Below are positions 26,149 through 35,503 of a stretch of 64,000 nucleotides of DNA, piece after piece (the stretch's first letter is position 1; each line of letters starts with the position of its first letter). The position numbers and the translations under genes are program-made. The notes under the pieces were generated by a model that worked only from the letters and a program-made list of their open reading frames with translations, made no database searches and had not been told where the DNA came from. Source of the DNA: Devosia sp. YR412 (GTDB lineage Bacteria; Pseudomonadota; Alphaproteobacteria; Rhizobiales; Devosiaceae). The DNA lies in contig NZ_FOFL01000001.1 in NCBI RefSeq assembly GCF_900110945.1, forward strand, positions 806,001-870,000, in the 5' to 3' direction.

Positions 26149-27573
26149 TCAGGACCCCGGCAGGTCGACCACTGCGCGCACACCCGGCGCATTGTCTTCG
26201 ACCCTAAACGTCCCGCCATGCAAGGTTGCAACCGCATTGACCAGCGACAAGCCGAGCCCCGATCCCGGTTCTGACCGGCTCTTTTCCAGCCGGACGAAGC
26301 GCTGCAGCACGCGGGTCCGCTCTTCAGCGGGAATGCCGGGGCCGTTGTCGGCGACTTCGATAAGGACCCTGCCCTCATGGCGGCGCAGGCCGACCATGAT
26401 GCGCCCCTGCCCGTCGCCTTCCGGCTTGGCGTATTTCACGGCGTTTTCCAGCAGGTTGACCATGGCCTGGCCGATCAGCTCGCGATTGGCATGCAGATGC
26501 ACGCCCTCGGCGATCGCCGTCTCGACCACGATGCCTTCGTCCTCGGCCACCGGGCCATAGAGCTCGGCCACATCGGCGACCACGGCGCTGACGTCGACAT
26601 CGGTCAGCGCGCCCGATGGGGCACCGGCCTCGGCGCGGGCGATCATCAGTAGCGCGTTGAAGGTCTGGATCAGCCGGTCGCTTTCGGCAATGGTCGCCTC
26701 GAGAGCCCGCTCGCGGGTTTCCTCACCCGCCCCTTCGCGCAGGGCGCTCTCGGCCTGGTTGCGCAGGCGGGTCAGCGGCGTCTTGAGGTCGTGGGCAACA
26801 TTGTCGGTGACTTCCTTCAGCCCCTGCAGCAGCTGCTCGATGCGGTCGAGCATGGCGTTGAGATTGGTGGCGAGGCCGTCGAATTCGTCATTGCGCTTGG
26901 TGACCGGCACGCGCTCGCTGAGATTGCCGGACATGATCTTGGTGGAGGTGTCGCGTATGGTGTCGATGCGCTGCAGCACGCGGCGGGCGGTGACGCCGCC
27001 GGCAATGATGGAAAACAGCATGATGCCGAGCACGCCGAACAGGAAGCTCTGCACGATAATGGCAGAAAAGCCGCGGCGCTCGACCACGTCGCGACCGACG
27101 ACCAGGCGCATGCCATTGCTCAGCTCCACCGAGCGGACTACGGCATAGCCGGTTTTTTCCGGCCGGGGCGGGCCGCCCTGCGGGCCATCCTCGGGCGGGT
27201 CGATGAAGGGATTGGCGCGCTCATAGTCGAAGCTATAGATGCCGGGCTCGATGAGCACATTGGCCGGCACGTCGGTCACATTGCCGAGCAGGAACTGTCC
27301 CGAGGCATCGCCGAGATAATAGACGCCGGGCCCCGGCGAGGAGGCGACGCGCTGCACGGCAAAGGCCAGCGCACGCACGCCCTGGTTGGCATCGATACGC
27401 TGGAAGACGCGCACTTCGCGGTCGATGTCATTGGCCTGCTGGCGCTGGATCTGCACCGAGGACTGCCAGGTGATGAAGGCCAGCAGCAGGATGGCGAAGA
27501 GGCCGAAGATCAGGATGAACGTTGCCGTCAGCCTGACCGTGGAGGTGCGCCAGAGTTGCAGGAAGCGGTTCAC
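26149..27573 (-). CDS. Sensor histidine kinase of the degP-glnE block
   Basis: A 474-residue classic kinase: helix at about 15-35, a periplasmic loop of roughly 130 residues, a second helix at about 175-197, HAMP (about 200-250), a HisKA box with VAHDLKTPLTRLRNQAE, and an ATPase domain with NLLENAVKYAKP, DNGPGIP and GSGLGLSLV. The loop contains a proline-rich stretch (PPEDGPQGGPPRPEK). Its partner regulator lies 3 bases upstream. With degP before and glnE after, the system may sense envelope stress, but that is context only. The end is 37 bases before the glnE start. Confidence 0.92.
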   Translation of the reverse strand: MNRFLQLWRTSTVRLTATFILIFGLFAILLLAFITWQSSVQIQRQQANDIDREVRVFQRIDANQGVRALAFAVQRVASSPGPGVYYLGDASGQFLLGNVTDVPANVLIEPGIYSFDYERANPFIDPPEDGPQGGPPRPEKTGYAVVRSVELSNGMRLVVGRDVVERRGFSAIIVQSFLFGVLGIMLFSIIAGGVTARRVLQRIDTIRDTSTKIMSGNLSERVPVTKRNDEFDGLATNLNAMLDRIEQLLQGLKEVTDNVAHDLKTPLTRLRNQAESALREGAGEETRERALEATIAESDRLIQTFNALLMIARAEAGAPSGALTDVDVSAVVADVAELYGPVAEDEGIVVETAIAEGVHLHANRELIGQAMVNLLENAVKYAKPEGDGQGRIMVGLRRHEGRVLIEVADNGPGIPAEERTRVLQRFVRLEKSRSEPGSGLGLSLVNAVATLHGGTFRVEDNAPGVRAVVDLPGS

Positions 27574-27576
27574 GCC

Positions 27577-28248
27577 CTACTCACGGATCATATAGCCGGC
27601 GCCACGCACGGTCTGCAGCAAAGGGGTGGCGTGGCCCTTGTCGATCTTGGAGCGCAGGCGCGACATATGCACGTCAATCACATTGGTCTGGGGGTCGAAA
27701 TGATAGTCCCAGACGTTTTCGAGCAGCATGGTGCGGGTCACCACCTTGCCGGCATTCTTCATCAGATATTCGAGCAGGCGGAATTCGCGCGGCTGCAAGA
27801 GGATAGTCTCGCCATCGCGCTCGACCTTGCGGGAGAGCCGGTCGAGCGAAAGTCCGGCGACCTCATAGGCGGTCGCGGCTTCCGAAGGGCTGGAGCGTCG
27901 CGCCAGCACTTCGACGCGGGCCAAAAGCTCGGTGAAAGCGTAGGGCTTGGTCAGATAGTCGTCGCCGCCGGCGCGCAAGCCAGTCACGCGGTCATCGACT
28001 TCGCCGAGCGCCGAGAGAATGAGAACGGGGGTTTTGTCGCCTTCGGCCCGTAAGGATTCGACGATGGAGAGGCCATCGCGGCGCGGCAGCATGCGGTCGA
28101 CGATGAGAACTTCGTAATCCATGCCCGAAGCCATGGCATAACCGGTTTCGCCATCGGCGGCGTGGTGGGTGATGTGGCCGGCCTCATCGAGCGCCTGGAT
28201 TAGGTAGCTGGCAGCCTCGCGGTCGTCTTCGATCAGCAGGATTTTCAA
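27577..28248 (-). CDS. OmpR-family response regulator of the degP-glnE block
   Basis: A 223-residue regulator. The receiver domain has LIEDD at the start, the phospho-acceptor Asp in VLIVDRMLPRRDG and LTKPYAF with the conserved Lys. The winged-helix DNA-binding domain (about 125-223) has LQPREFRLLEYLMKNAGKVVTR and HMSRLRSKID. It is co-transcribed with the kinase after it. The gene before it is degP, so the palindrome at 30092-30115 is a candidate target, unproven. Confidence 0.93.
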   Translation of the reverse strand: MKILLIEDDREAASYLIQALDEAGHITHHAADGETGYAMASGMDYEVLIVDRMLPRRDGLSIVESLRAEGDKTPVLILSALGEVDDRVTGLRAGGDDYLTKPYAFTELLARVEVLARRSSPSEAATAYEVAGLSLDRLSRKVERDGETILLQPREFRLLEYLMKNAGKVVTRTMLLENVWDYHFDPQTNVIDVHMSRLRSKIDKGHATPLLQTVRGAGYMIRE

Positions 28249-28311
28249 CGCCGCGCTCCCATCACTCTTTACACAGACGGACGCCGCTTGGCGCGGAAGT
28301 CCGGTCCATCG

Positions 28312-28428
28312 TCCCCTCTCCCTGAGGGGAGAGGGACAGGGTGAGGGGTTCAGCCTCTCGGCTCAAGCCCCGAGTCTGAACCCCTCACCCCATGCTTCGC
28401 ATCGACCTCTCCCCTCAGGGGCGAGGTG
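28312..28428. repeat. Dispersed palindromic repeat, family B, copy 1
   Basis: Inverted outer arms CCCTCTCCCTGAGGGGAGAG and ACCTCTCCCCTCAGGGGCGA enclose inner arms GGTGAGGGGTTCAG and CTGAACCCCTCACC. Each outer arm is itself a small hairpin. The second copy is at 54203-54331. It fills most of the gap between degP and the regulator gene. Confidence 0.82.
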
Positions 28429-28470
28429 AGCCGCGGCCAAGTCAGTGACCTAGCCTGACCAGGCTTCGGT

Positions 28471-30012
28471 TTACTCGCTCAGCGGCAGGCCGATGAACGT
28501 ATCATTGCCATTGCGGCTGGCCTTGACCAGGGCGGTATTGCGCCCCTGGGCCTTGACCGCGTCAAGCGCTGCTTCGAACTCTTCGAGCGAGTTCACCGGC
28601 GTATTGTTGACCTCGAGGATCGCGTCGCCAACGGCGAGACCCTTTTCAGCCGCAGCCGAGTCCGGCTTGACGTCCTGGATCAGCAGGCCACCGTTGCCAT
28701 CCGAATTCGGCACGAGGCTCAGGCCGACCGAGGATTCAGCCGGCAGCGGAGCTGGCGGGGTCGGTGCGGCAGGCTCGTCATTCTGCGCCACGGCGGCTTC
28801 ATTCAGCGTACCGAGCTTGACCGACACCTTGGTCTCGGCGCCATCGCGCCAGATGGTCAGTTCCACCGTCGAGTCCGGCGACTTGCCGGCAATGGTGCGG
28901 CTGAGGTCGAGCGCGTCGTCGATCTTGTCGCCATCGACGGCGGTGACGATATCGCCAGACTTGATGCCGGCTGGGCCAGCAGGACCGTCTTCAGCGATAT
29001 TGCTGATGATGGCGCCCTTGGCATCGGCAAGGCCAACGCCATCGGCGATGTCACGCGACACGTCCTGGATACCGACGCCGAGATAGCCGCGGGTCACGGT
29101 GCCCGAGTCGATCAGCTGGTTGACGATGCCCTTGACCGTGGCAGCCGGGATAGCAAAGGCGATGCCAACATTGCCGCCGTTGGGCGAGTAGATGGCGGTA
29201 TTGACGCCGACCACTTCACCCTTGGTGTTGAAGGCCGGACCACCCGAATTGCCGGTGTTGACGGCCGCGTCGATCTGCAGGAAATCGCCGTAGTTGGAAC
29301 CGCCGATATTGCGGCCCTGGCCGGAGATGACGCCGACGGTTACGGTGCCGCCGAGGCCGAATGGATTGCCGACGGCAACGACCCAGTCACCAACACGGCT
29401 CTGCTCGGTTTCGAAATTGACGAAGGGCAGGTTCTCGCCTTCGATCTTGACCACGGCGAGATCGGTGCGTTCGTCGGTGCCAACGATGGTAGCGACCTTT
29501 TCGGTGCCGTCATCGAACACCACCGTTACCTTGGTGGCGTTTTCGACGACGTGATTATTGGTGACGATATAGCCGTCAGCCGAAATCACGAAGCCCGAGC
29601 CGGCTGCCATGAACTGGCGCGGTGGTGGGGCTTCACGCTCAGCGCCGCCGGGTGCGCCGGGGCCACCGCGATTGCCGAACTGGTTGAAGAAGTCCTGGAA
29701 GGGATGACCTTCAGGCAGATCGGGGAAATTGAAATTGAAGTCACCGCCGCGGCGCTGCACCTGTTCGGCGCTCTCCTCGGCTTCGACCAGGATGGAGACC
29801 ACGGCGGGCTTGACAGCCTCGACGAGGTCGCCAAAGCCGGCATGCGGCTGGACGGTTTCGGGCACGATGATCTGCGCGGCGTTCTGCACCTGGGCATTGG
29901 CCGCCTGGCCGGTCATGACGAAAGCGGTCGAAACACCGCCGATACCCACCAGCAGCGCCAGGGCGGATGCCCCGAGCAGGCTTCTGGTACGCTTCAGAAT
30001 GGATGGGCGCAT
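28471..30012 (-). CDS. degP: Periplasmic serine protease DegP/HtrA (Do family)
   Basis: A 513-residue protease and chaperone for misfolded envelope proteins. The N-terminus (MRPSILKRTRSLLGASALA) is a signal sequence ending near TGQAANAQ. The trypsin-like domain has the catalytic His in VTNNHVVENA, Asp in RTDLAVVKI and Ser in GNSGGPAFN. Two PDZ domains follow (about 300-390 and 420-510), with GYLGVGIQ marking the first. I start it at ATG 30012, which has GGAGATCCTC upstream, seven codons inside the longest frame. It stands between ccmH and the two-component genes on the same strand. Confidence 0.95.
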   Translation of the reverse strand: MRPSILKRTRSLLGASALALLVGIGGVSTAFVMTGQAANAQVQNAAQIIVPETVQPHAGFGDLVEAVKPAVVSILVEAEESAEQVQRRGGDFNFNFPDLPEGHPFQDFFNQFGNRGGPGAPGGAEREAPPPRQFMAAGSGFVISADGYIVTNNHVVENATKVTVVFDDGTEKVATIVGTDERTDLAVVKIEGENLPFVNFETEQSRVGDWVVAVGNPFGLGGTVTVGVISGQGRNIGGSNYGDFLQIDAAVNTGNSGGPAFNTKGEVVGVNTAIYSPNGGNVGIAFAIPAATVKGIVNQLIDSGTVTRGYLGVGIQDVSRDIADGVGLADAKGAIISNIAEDGPAGPAGIKSGDIVTAVDGDKIDDALDLSRTIAGKSPDSTVELTIWRDGAETKVSVKLGTLNEAAVAQNDEPAAPTPPAPLPAESSVGLSLVPNSDGNGGLLIQDVKPDSAAAEKGLAVGDAILEVNNTPVNSLEEFEAALDAVKAQGRNTALVKASRNGNDTFIGLPLSE

Positions 30013-30091
30013 TAAGAGGATCTCCTTCGGCAAGCCCTCAACAGCTTGTGGGCCTAGGTATGGAATGCGCCGCCTTTCTAGGAAGTTGCGC

Positions 30092-30115
30092 CAACATTAA
30101 ACCTTGGCAATGTTG
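30092..30115 (-). promoter_or_regulatory. Palindrome upstream of degP, candidate operator
   Basis: CAACATT, ten bases, AATGTTG: perfect 7-base arms with a spacing of 17 bases centre to centre, about 80 bases before the degP start. The wider context is also partly symmetrical (GCGCC and GGCGC outside). The form suits a dimeric DNA-binding protein; the neighbouring OmpR-type regulator is one candidate. No matching second site was looked for genome-wide. Confidence 0.4.
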
Positions 30116-30201
30116 GTGGCGCGATTGCGGCGGGGATTGTGGTGCGATTGGGATGGCAGGCCCAAGGCCGGCAGCGCTCAAATGGGAGAATGGTGGCTAA
30201 C

Positions 30202-30322
30202 CATCACCCCACCCTCAATCGCTCCCTATTCAGGGGAGGGAAGCCCGCGCTCCGCGTACTCGATGCCTCTTATTCCTCCCCCTTGTGGGGAGGGTGGCCC
30301 CGAAGGGGTCGGGTGGGGGTAT
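30202..30322. repeat. Dispersed palindromic repeat, family A, copy 3
   Basis: The element is inverted relative to copies 1 and 2: CACCCCACCCTCAATCG on the left, CCCCTTGTGGGGAGGGTGGC then CCCGAAGGGGTCGGGTGGGG on the right. It lies between ccmH and degP. Nothing else is seen in 30116-30355. Confidence 0.8.
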
Positions 30323-30355
30323 GAGAGCCCCGATGCAAGTGCTGTCTCCGGAGGC

Positions 30356-30796
30356 CTACTTCAGCTCGTCCAACGCCGCCTGCTCTTCCGCACTCAGGCC
30401 AGCCGTCACCACGCGCTTCTTGCGGGCCAATACTAACAGCGTCCCCAGCCCGACCAGCAACAGCCCCGGCGCGGCGATCCACAGCAGCAGCGTATGATTG
30501 TTCAGCCGTGGATTGAGCAGGACATATTCGCCGTAGCGGTCGACGAGGAACTGCCGCACCGCCTCGTCGCTGTCCCCCGCCACCAGCCGTTCCCGCACCA
30601 GCACGCGCAGGTCTTTGGCCAGGTCCGCATCGCTGTCGTCGATCGACTGGTTCTGGCAGACCAGACACCGCAGGCCGGCTGAAATATGGCGGGCGCGCTG
30701 TTCCAGTACCGGATCGGGCAGCACTTCGTCGGGGCTTAGCGCCGCGACGGGCGAGACCAGGCAGAGGACCAGCAGGAGCGCGCGGAGCCAGGTCAT
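30356..30796 (-). CDS. ccmH: Cytochrome c maturation protein CcmH (CycL)
   Basis: A 146-residue membrane protein that reduces the CxxCH haem site of apocytochrome c before haem attachment. The signal/anchor is [20 protein letters not shown], and the redox pair is [11 protein letters not shown] (about residues 43-53). A single C-terminal helix (about 103-125) holds it in the inner membrane. It is the last gene of ccmI-ccmE-ccmF-ccmH. Its start overlaps the ccmF stop by 4 bases (ATGA). Confidence 0.95.
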   Translation of the reverse strand: MTWLRALLLVLCLVSPVAALSPDEVLPDPVLEQRARHISAGLRCLVCQNQSIDDSDADLAKDLRVLVRERLVAGDSDEAVRQFLVDRYGEYVLLNPRLNNHTLLLWIAAPGLLLVGLGTLLVLARKKRVVTAGLSAEEQAALDELK

Positions 30797-32766
30797 TCGG
30801 CCGGGCTCGCGACGGGTTTGCGAGCGCGTTGCGGGGCGCCGACGCGCAGCTTGCGGTCGGTCAGCGAGACCACGCCGGCCAAGGCCATCAGGATGGCGCC
30901 GAGCCAGATCAGCGTGATGTAGGGCTTGTGCCAGATGCGCACGACATGAGTGTCGTCGAGCGGTTCGCCGAGCTGCAGATAGAGCTGGGAAAAGCCATAG
31001 GTCTCGATCGCCGCCTCGGTGGTCGGCATGCCGCTGGCCACATAGGTGCGGCGATCGGCCAACATCTGTCGCGTGCCGCCATCGGGCGCAGTCACGGTGA
31101 AATGGCCCTCATCGGACAGATAGTTCGGCCCCGGCACCTGCTGGAAGTCGTCAAAGGCCACGACATAGCCAGAGAGCTCAGCCGTCTCGCCCGGGTTGAG
31201 CGTGGTGACCAGCTCTGTCTCCCATGCCGTGGTGGCGACAATGCCCAGCACCGTGACGCCCATGCCGAAATGCGCGAGAGCGGTCGAGAAGGCCGTGCGC
31301 GGCAGGCCGACCAGCCGGCGCCAGCTTTCGCGCAGCGGGATCTTGCCCAGCCTGGAGCGATCGACCAGTTCGGCAATGGCGCCGAAGGCCACCCAGAAGC
31401 CGAGCAGCAGGCCGAGCGGCGCGAGCGAGATCGAGACGCCGCCCAGCGCCGAGATCAGGATGGTAGCAAAGATAGCCAGAGCCGCAGCACCGATCAGCCG
31501 TTGCGCCGCACCGATCACATCCGCCCGCTTCCAGGCCAGCAGCGGCCCGAAGGGCAGCACCAGCAGCAGCGGCGCCATCAGGGCTCCGAAGGTCAGGTCA
31601 AAAAAGGGTGCACCCACCGAAATCGTCGTGCCGGTCAGTGCATCGAGCAGCAGCGGATAGAGCGTGCCGACCAGCACCGCGCCAACCGCCGTGGCGAGGA
31701 ACAGGTTGTTGAGGATCAGCGCGCCTTCGCGGCTGACCGGCGCAAACAGGCCGCCCTGCCGCAGCGAGGAGGCCCGGAAGGCGAACAGCGCAAAGGCGCC
31801 GCCGATCACCAGCGCCAACAGCGCCAGAATGACCATGCCGCGCGTCGGATCGCTGGCGAAAGTATGCACCGAGGTCAGGATTCCGGAGCGAACAAGGAAG
31901 GTGCCGAGCAGCGACAGGCTAAAGGTGATGATGGACAGAAAGATCGTCCAGATTTTCAGCGCATTGCGCTTTTCCATCACCAGCGCCGAATGCAGCAGCG
32001 CCGTGCCGGCTAGCCAGGGCATGAAGCTGGCGTTTTCCACCGGATCCCAGAACCACCAGCCGCCCCAGCCGAGTTCGTAATAGGCCCAGTAGGAGCCCAT
32101 GGCGATGCCGAGGGTGAGAAAGATCCAGCTCAGCATGGTCCAGGGCCGCACCCAGCGCGCCCAGGCCTGGTCGATACGACCGGAGATCAGCGCGGCAATG
32201 GCGAAGGAAAAGCAGATCGAAAAGCCGACATAGCCGGCGTAGAGCAGCGGCGGATGGATGGCGAGGCCGATATCCTGCAGCACCGGATTGAGGTCATTGC
32301 CCTGCATCGGCGCCGGGAAAACCCGCTCAAAGGGGTTCGACGTAAAGAGGGTAAAGCCGGAAAAAGCCGCCGTGAGCAGGCTCTGCGTCGCCAGAACCAG
32401 CGCCAGCAGATCATCGGGCAGGCGCCGGCCAAAGGCCGCGACCATGGCGCCGAAGGACACCAGGATGAAGATCCAGAGGACCAGCGAGCCCTCATGATTG
32501 CCCCAGACGCCGGAGATCTTGAAGATCAACGGCTTCAGCGAATGGGAATTGTTGACCGCCAGCAGCAAGCTGAAGTCGGACGTGACGAAGGCCTGGATCA
32601 GCGCAGCGAAAGCCACTGCCACTAGCACGAATTGCAGCACCGCGCCCTGGCTCAGCACCAGCGCGATCCGCTGGCCGCTTCGCCAATAGGTGTAACCGCC
32701 CACCGTCGAGACAGCGGCAATGGCAAAGGCCAGGATGAGGGCGAAGTGACCGAGTTCTATGCTCAC
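30793..32766 (-). CDS. ccmF: Cytochrome c haem lyase subunit CcmF (CycK)
   Basis: A 657-residue polytopic protein (about 14-15 helices) that takes haem from CcmE and joins it to apocytochrome c together with CcmH and CcmI. The WWD signature is visible in [19 protein letters not shown], and [10 protein letters not shown] and [11 protein letters not shown] are further family blocks with conserved histidines. I choose GTG 32766: it overlaps the ccmE TGA as GTGA and gives [14 protein letters not shown], the usual beginning. The longer start at 32790 adds eight residues from within ccmE. Confidence 0.95.
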   Translation of the reverse strand: MSIELGHFALILAFAIAAVSTVGGYTYWRSGQRIALVLSQGAVLQFVLVAVAFAALIQAFVTSDFSLLLAVNNSHSLKPLIFKISGVWGNHEGSLVLWIFILVSFGAMVAAFGRRLPDDLLALVLATQSLLTAAFSGFTLFTSNPFERVFPAPMQGNDLNPVLQDIGLAIHPPLLYAGYVGFSICFSFAIAALISGRIDQAWARWVRPWTMLSWIFLTLGIAMGSYWAYYELGWGGWWFWDPVENASFMPWLAGTALLHSALVMEKRNALKIWTIFLSIITFSLSLLGTFLVRSGILTSVHTFASDPTRGMVILALLALVIGGAFALFAFRASSLRQGGLFAPVSREGALILNNLFLATAVGAVLVGTLYPLLLDALTGTTISVGAPFFDLTFGALMAPLLLVLPFGPLLAWKRADVIGAAQRLIGAAALAIFATILISALGGVSISLAPLGLLLGFWVAFGAIAELVDRSRLGKIPLRESWRRLVGLPRTAFSTALAHFGMGVTVLGIVATTAWETELVTTLNPGETAELSGYVVAFDDFQQVPGPNYLSDEGHFTVTAPDGGTRQMLADRRTYVASGMPTTEAAIETYGFSQLYLQLGEPLDDTHVVRIWHKPYITLIWLGAILMALAGVVSLTDRKLRVGAPQRARKPVASPAE

Positions 32767-33239
32767 GGCGTTGCCGTCTCCGGCCGCCATTCGCCCTGCG
32801 CCTTCAGCGCATCGACGACTTCCTTGGGGATATAATTTTCGTCATGCTTGGCCAGCACATTGGTGGCGGTGAAGCTGCCATCGGGCTCCATGCGGCCCTC
32901 GGCCACCACGCCCTGCCCTTCACGGAACAGGTCGGGCAGGATGCCGGTGTAATGGGCGACGATGTCGGTGGATGTATCGGTCACCGTGAACGTGTTGTCC
33001 TGGCCCGCGCGGGTCCAGCTGCCGTCCTTGACCAGCCCACCGAGGCGGATCGGCGTGCCGGCTGCAACCTCGCGGGCGATGACGTCCGACGGCGAATAAA
33101 AGAACACGATCTGGTCGCGCAGGGCCACCAGTACCAGCGTGGTGGCCAGCGCCAGCACGAGACCGAGCCCGGCAATCGTGGCCAGCCGCTTTTGCTTGCG
33201 CGACCAGCCTTTCTTGCGGACGGTTGCGGACATGCTCAT
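32763..33239 (-). CDS. ccmE: Periplasmic haem chaperone CcmE (CycJ)
   Basis: A 158-residue haem carrier with one N-terminal helix (about 20-40) and a beta-barrel domain outside the membrane. The haem-binding histidine is in LAKHDENYIPKEV, with the following Tyr also conserved. RLGGLVKDGSWTR and GEGRMEPDG-type strands (here VVAEGRMEPDG) fit the OB fold. Its ATG overlaps the ccmI stop as ATGA, and its stop overlaps ccmF as GTGA, so the operon is tightly coupled. Confidence 0.95.
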   Translation of the reverse strand: MSMSATVRKKGWSRKQKRLATIAGLGLVLALATTLVLVALRDQIVFFYSPSDVIAREVAAGTPIRLGGLVKDGSWTRAGQDNTFTVTDTSTDIVAHYTGILPDLFREGQGVVAEGRMEPDGSFTATNVLAKHDENYIPKEVVDALKAQGEWRPETATP

Positions 33240-34318
33240 GGCTCAACTCCATTCAGCGTCAGACCGGCGCCGAGCGCCAGCGTATCCATTTCACCGCGAT
33301 CGAAGGCCTGGGGGTAGGCCGTGACCGCGTCATCATAGGCCGCCTGCGCGCTATCCGTCTCGCCCAGCACCAGATAGGCGCGGATCAGCTGGGTCCATTC
33401 CTCGACATTGCCGCCATCGGAGGACAGGCGCTCAGCGAGACCACTGACCATTTGCGCAATCGCAGCCGACTCGGCCTCATTGGCCGGCGCCACACCGCCA
33501 TTCTGCGCCACGGCGAGGCCTTGCTGTGCCGCTGGCAGCCAGGGCTCGCCACCCCTGGACAGGGCCAGGGCTTCCTGCCAGGCGCTGGCCGCCGCCGGAT
33601 AATCCTCGGCCCGGGTCAATTCGGCGGCGATGTAGAGCCGCGATAGCACGTGGGTGGGATCGGAGGCCGCAGCGGCGCGCAGCAGCCTCATCGCCTCGGG
33701 CGAACCGGCGCCATCGGCGGCCAGCATCAGAGCTTCGGCAAGGCTGGTCTGCAGGTCCGCCGTCGGGCCGCTGAGTTCGATGATGCGGCGATAGGCGCGG
33801 GCGGCATCGCCATAGCGCGCCAGTTCGAGATAGGCGGGTGCAATCACCGTCCAGCCGCGCAGGTCATCGGGATTGGCGGTGAGCTGGCTTTCGATACGGG
33901 TGATGGCGTCTTCGAGATCGATCGACTGTGCTGCGAGCTCCGGCCGGCTGGCCAGCGGCTGGCTGGGCAGATTCGGACTGCCGAGCGCCGCATAAAGGCC
34001 CAGGGCCACGGCGGCGACACCGGCGAGGCCAATCAGCAATGGCGCCTGGCCCAGACCCTTGGCGCTGGTGATAGCGGGACCGGCTTCAGCCTTGAGACGG
34101 AGGATTTCTCGCGCCAATTCGCCCTTGGCAGCCTGGGCCTCGCCCTCGCCCAGCTTGCCGGCCGCGAGATCGGCATCGATCCCGGCCAGCACGAGGCGAA
34201 AATGGCTGTTGGCATCCTCGGTTTGGGGCATAGCCGCGTTGACGCGCCGGCCCGCTGCGTAGAACAGTGCAGCGCAGGCAATGGCGGTAATGGCGATGGC
34301 GATAGACCAGAAAAGCAT
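33236..34318 (-). CDS. ccmI: Cytochrome c maturation protein CcmI (CycH)
   Basis: A 360-residue protein that holds apocytochrome c for the haem lyase. Two N-terminal helices (about 2-20 and 95-115) flank a cytoplasmic segment (DANSHFRLVLAGIDADLAAG, ELAREIL), followed by a periplasmic TPR domain with PDDLRGWTVIAPAYLELARYGDAARAY-type repeats. The start MLFWSIAIAITAI (34318) is typical. The frame extends to 34393, but those residues lack family resemblance. It is first in the ccm operon and divergent from the flavoprotein pair. Confidence 0.92.
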   Translation of the reverse strand: MLFWSIAIAITAIACAALFYAAGRRVNAAMPQTEDANSHFRLVLAGIDADLAAGKLGEGEAQAAKGELAREILRLKAEAGPAITSAKGLGQAPLLIGLAGVAAVALGLYAALGSPNLPSQPLASRPELAAQSIDLEDAITRIESQLTANPDDLRGWTVIAPAYLELARYGDAARAYRRIIELSGPTADLQTSLAEALMLAADGAGSPEAMRLLRAAAASDPTHVLSRLYIAAELTRAEDYPAAASAWQEALALSRGGEPWLPAAQQGLAVAQNGGVAPANEAESAAIAQMVSGLAERLSSDGGNVEEWTQLIRAYLVLGETDSAQAAYDDAVTAYPQAFDRGEMDTLALGAGLTLNGVEP

Positions 34319-34441
34319 GGGCCCTGGATGCTTGACGCCGCCCTGCGGCAAGAGGTTGCCATCTATAGCCGCAATGCGGCGAAAAACCACCAAAACACGC
34401 GATCGTCAGCCGGACGCATTGCCACAGGCGATCCGCCGGTC

Positions 34442-35503
34442 ATGAGCCTGAAAAACGCCGACTTTGTTATCATCGGCTCAACGCCGCTGGCCCGGCTGGT
34501 CGCGGGGCTGCTAGCCTCTGTGCATGGCAAGGCAGTCGTGTTTGCCGGTGAGAGCCACGCCGGCTACCACCTGCCACGCGGCATGGATCTCTCAGTAGCG
34601 CCGATCACGCGGCCGGAAACCTGGGACCTGCTGAAGCCTCTGGTGGCCGAGATGCTGAAACTGCTTCCCCGCATCGGCGCCCGCGGCAGCTGGTCGCGCG
34701 TGGATCCTGTGCTGTTCGCCGAGGCCGCAGCCGGCAAGGAAGCGCTGGCCCATATCCGCCACATGGCGCTGGCCTTCCGCCATGGCGCCGAACCGGTCGG
34801 CGAAAAGGCGCTTGGGCCCCGCCGCGAAGGCGTGATCCTGCGCGACGCCATCTTGCTGCACCGGCCAAGGTTGGAGGCTGCGCTCGACCACTGGCTCGAC
34901 AAGCTAGAAGTGCACCGGATGGCACCTGTGGAAACGCTGACCATGCACCCCGACGGCAGCGCCGAATTACACTCCGGCGACCAGCGCATGGCCATCACCC
35001 AGACCGTGCTGGCCGATGACACGGCCCTGCTACACCACCTGCCGATCGCCCAGTGGCCCAGCCTGCTGCAGCGGCAGGTGACCAGCACCATCGTCACCGA
35101 ACCGACAAAACCCTTGGCCGCGCCGGTCATGCTGCAGCTCGATGCGGGGCTCGCGCTGGCGCAACAGCCCGGCCGCGGCATTACCGCCATCGGCGCCGGC
35201 CGCATCGACCCTTTCGCCGCCCGCCTCGGCGTGCTGCTCGGCCGCGCGCACGACTTCCGCCAGGCCGGCCAGTTGCAATATGAACGCATCGCCACCAGCG
35301 ACAGCGCCCCCGCCGTTGGACGGCTCGGCGCCACCGGCCCGGATGTGCTGGCCGGCCTTGGCCCGACCGGCGCCTTTTTCGCGCCTGCCATTGCCCGCTG
35401 GCTGTCCGGCGTCGCTAACCCGGCGGAAAACGCCTGGTTCGGCGCAAGGCTGGTGGATCGCCAGATCGCGCCATCGCTGGTCGCCGAGGTGACCAGCCCA
35501 TGA
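34442..35503 (+). CDS. FAD-dependent oxidoreductase-like protein with altered Rossmann motif
   Basis: A 353-residue protein. It begins with a beta-alpha-beta unit, FVIIGSTPLARLVAGLLASVHGKAVVF (about residues 7-33). The usual GxGxxG is changed to GSTPLA, so nucleotide binding may be weakened. Later GITAIGAGRIDPFAARLGVLLG and GATGPDVLAGLGPTGAFFAPAIARWL resemble the closing FAD-contact region of glycine/sarcosine oxidase-like enzymes. Its stop overlaps the next start (ATGA), so it is made together with a SoxA-like protein, as the two catalytic subunits of sarcosine- or opine-oxidase complexes often are. The substrate is unknown. The ribosome binding site is weak. Confidence 0.6.
   Translation: MSLKNADFVIIGSTPLARLVAGLLASVHGKAVVFAGESHAGYHLPRGMDLSVAPITRPETWDLLKPLVAEMLKLLPRIGARGSWSRVDPVLFAEAAAGKEALAHIRHMALAFRHGAEPVGEKALGPRREGVILRDAILLHRPRLEAALDHWLDKLEVHRMAPVETLTMHPDGSAELHSGDQRMAITQTVLADDTALLHHLPIAQWPSLLQRQVTSTIVTEPTKPLAAPVMLQLDAGLALAQQPGRGITAIGAGRIDPFAARLGVLLGRAHDFRQAGQLQYERIATSDSAPAVGRLGATGPDVLAGLGPTGAFFAPAIARWLSGVANPAENAWFGARLVDRQIAPSLVAEVTSP

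Noticed and set aside
26112..26378. N-terminal extension of glnE by 89 codons
   Set aside because: It lies inside the 3' end of the histidine kinase gene and has no GlnE-like sequence. ATG 26111 gives the normal start.
33650..34441. Upstream extension of the flavoprotein frame
   Set aside because: It runs antisense through ccmI. The Rossmann start at 34442 is the natural beginning.
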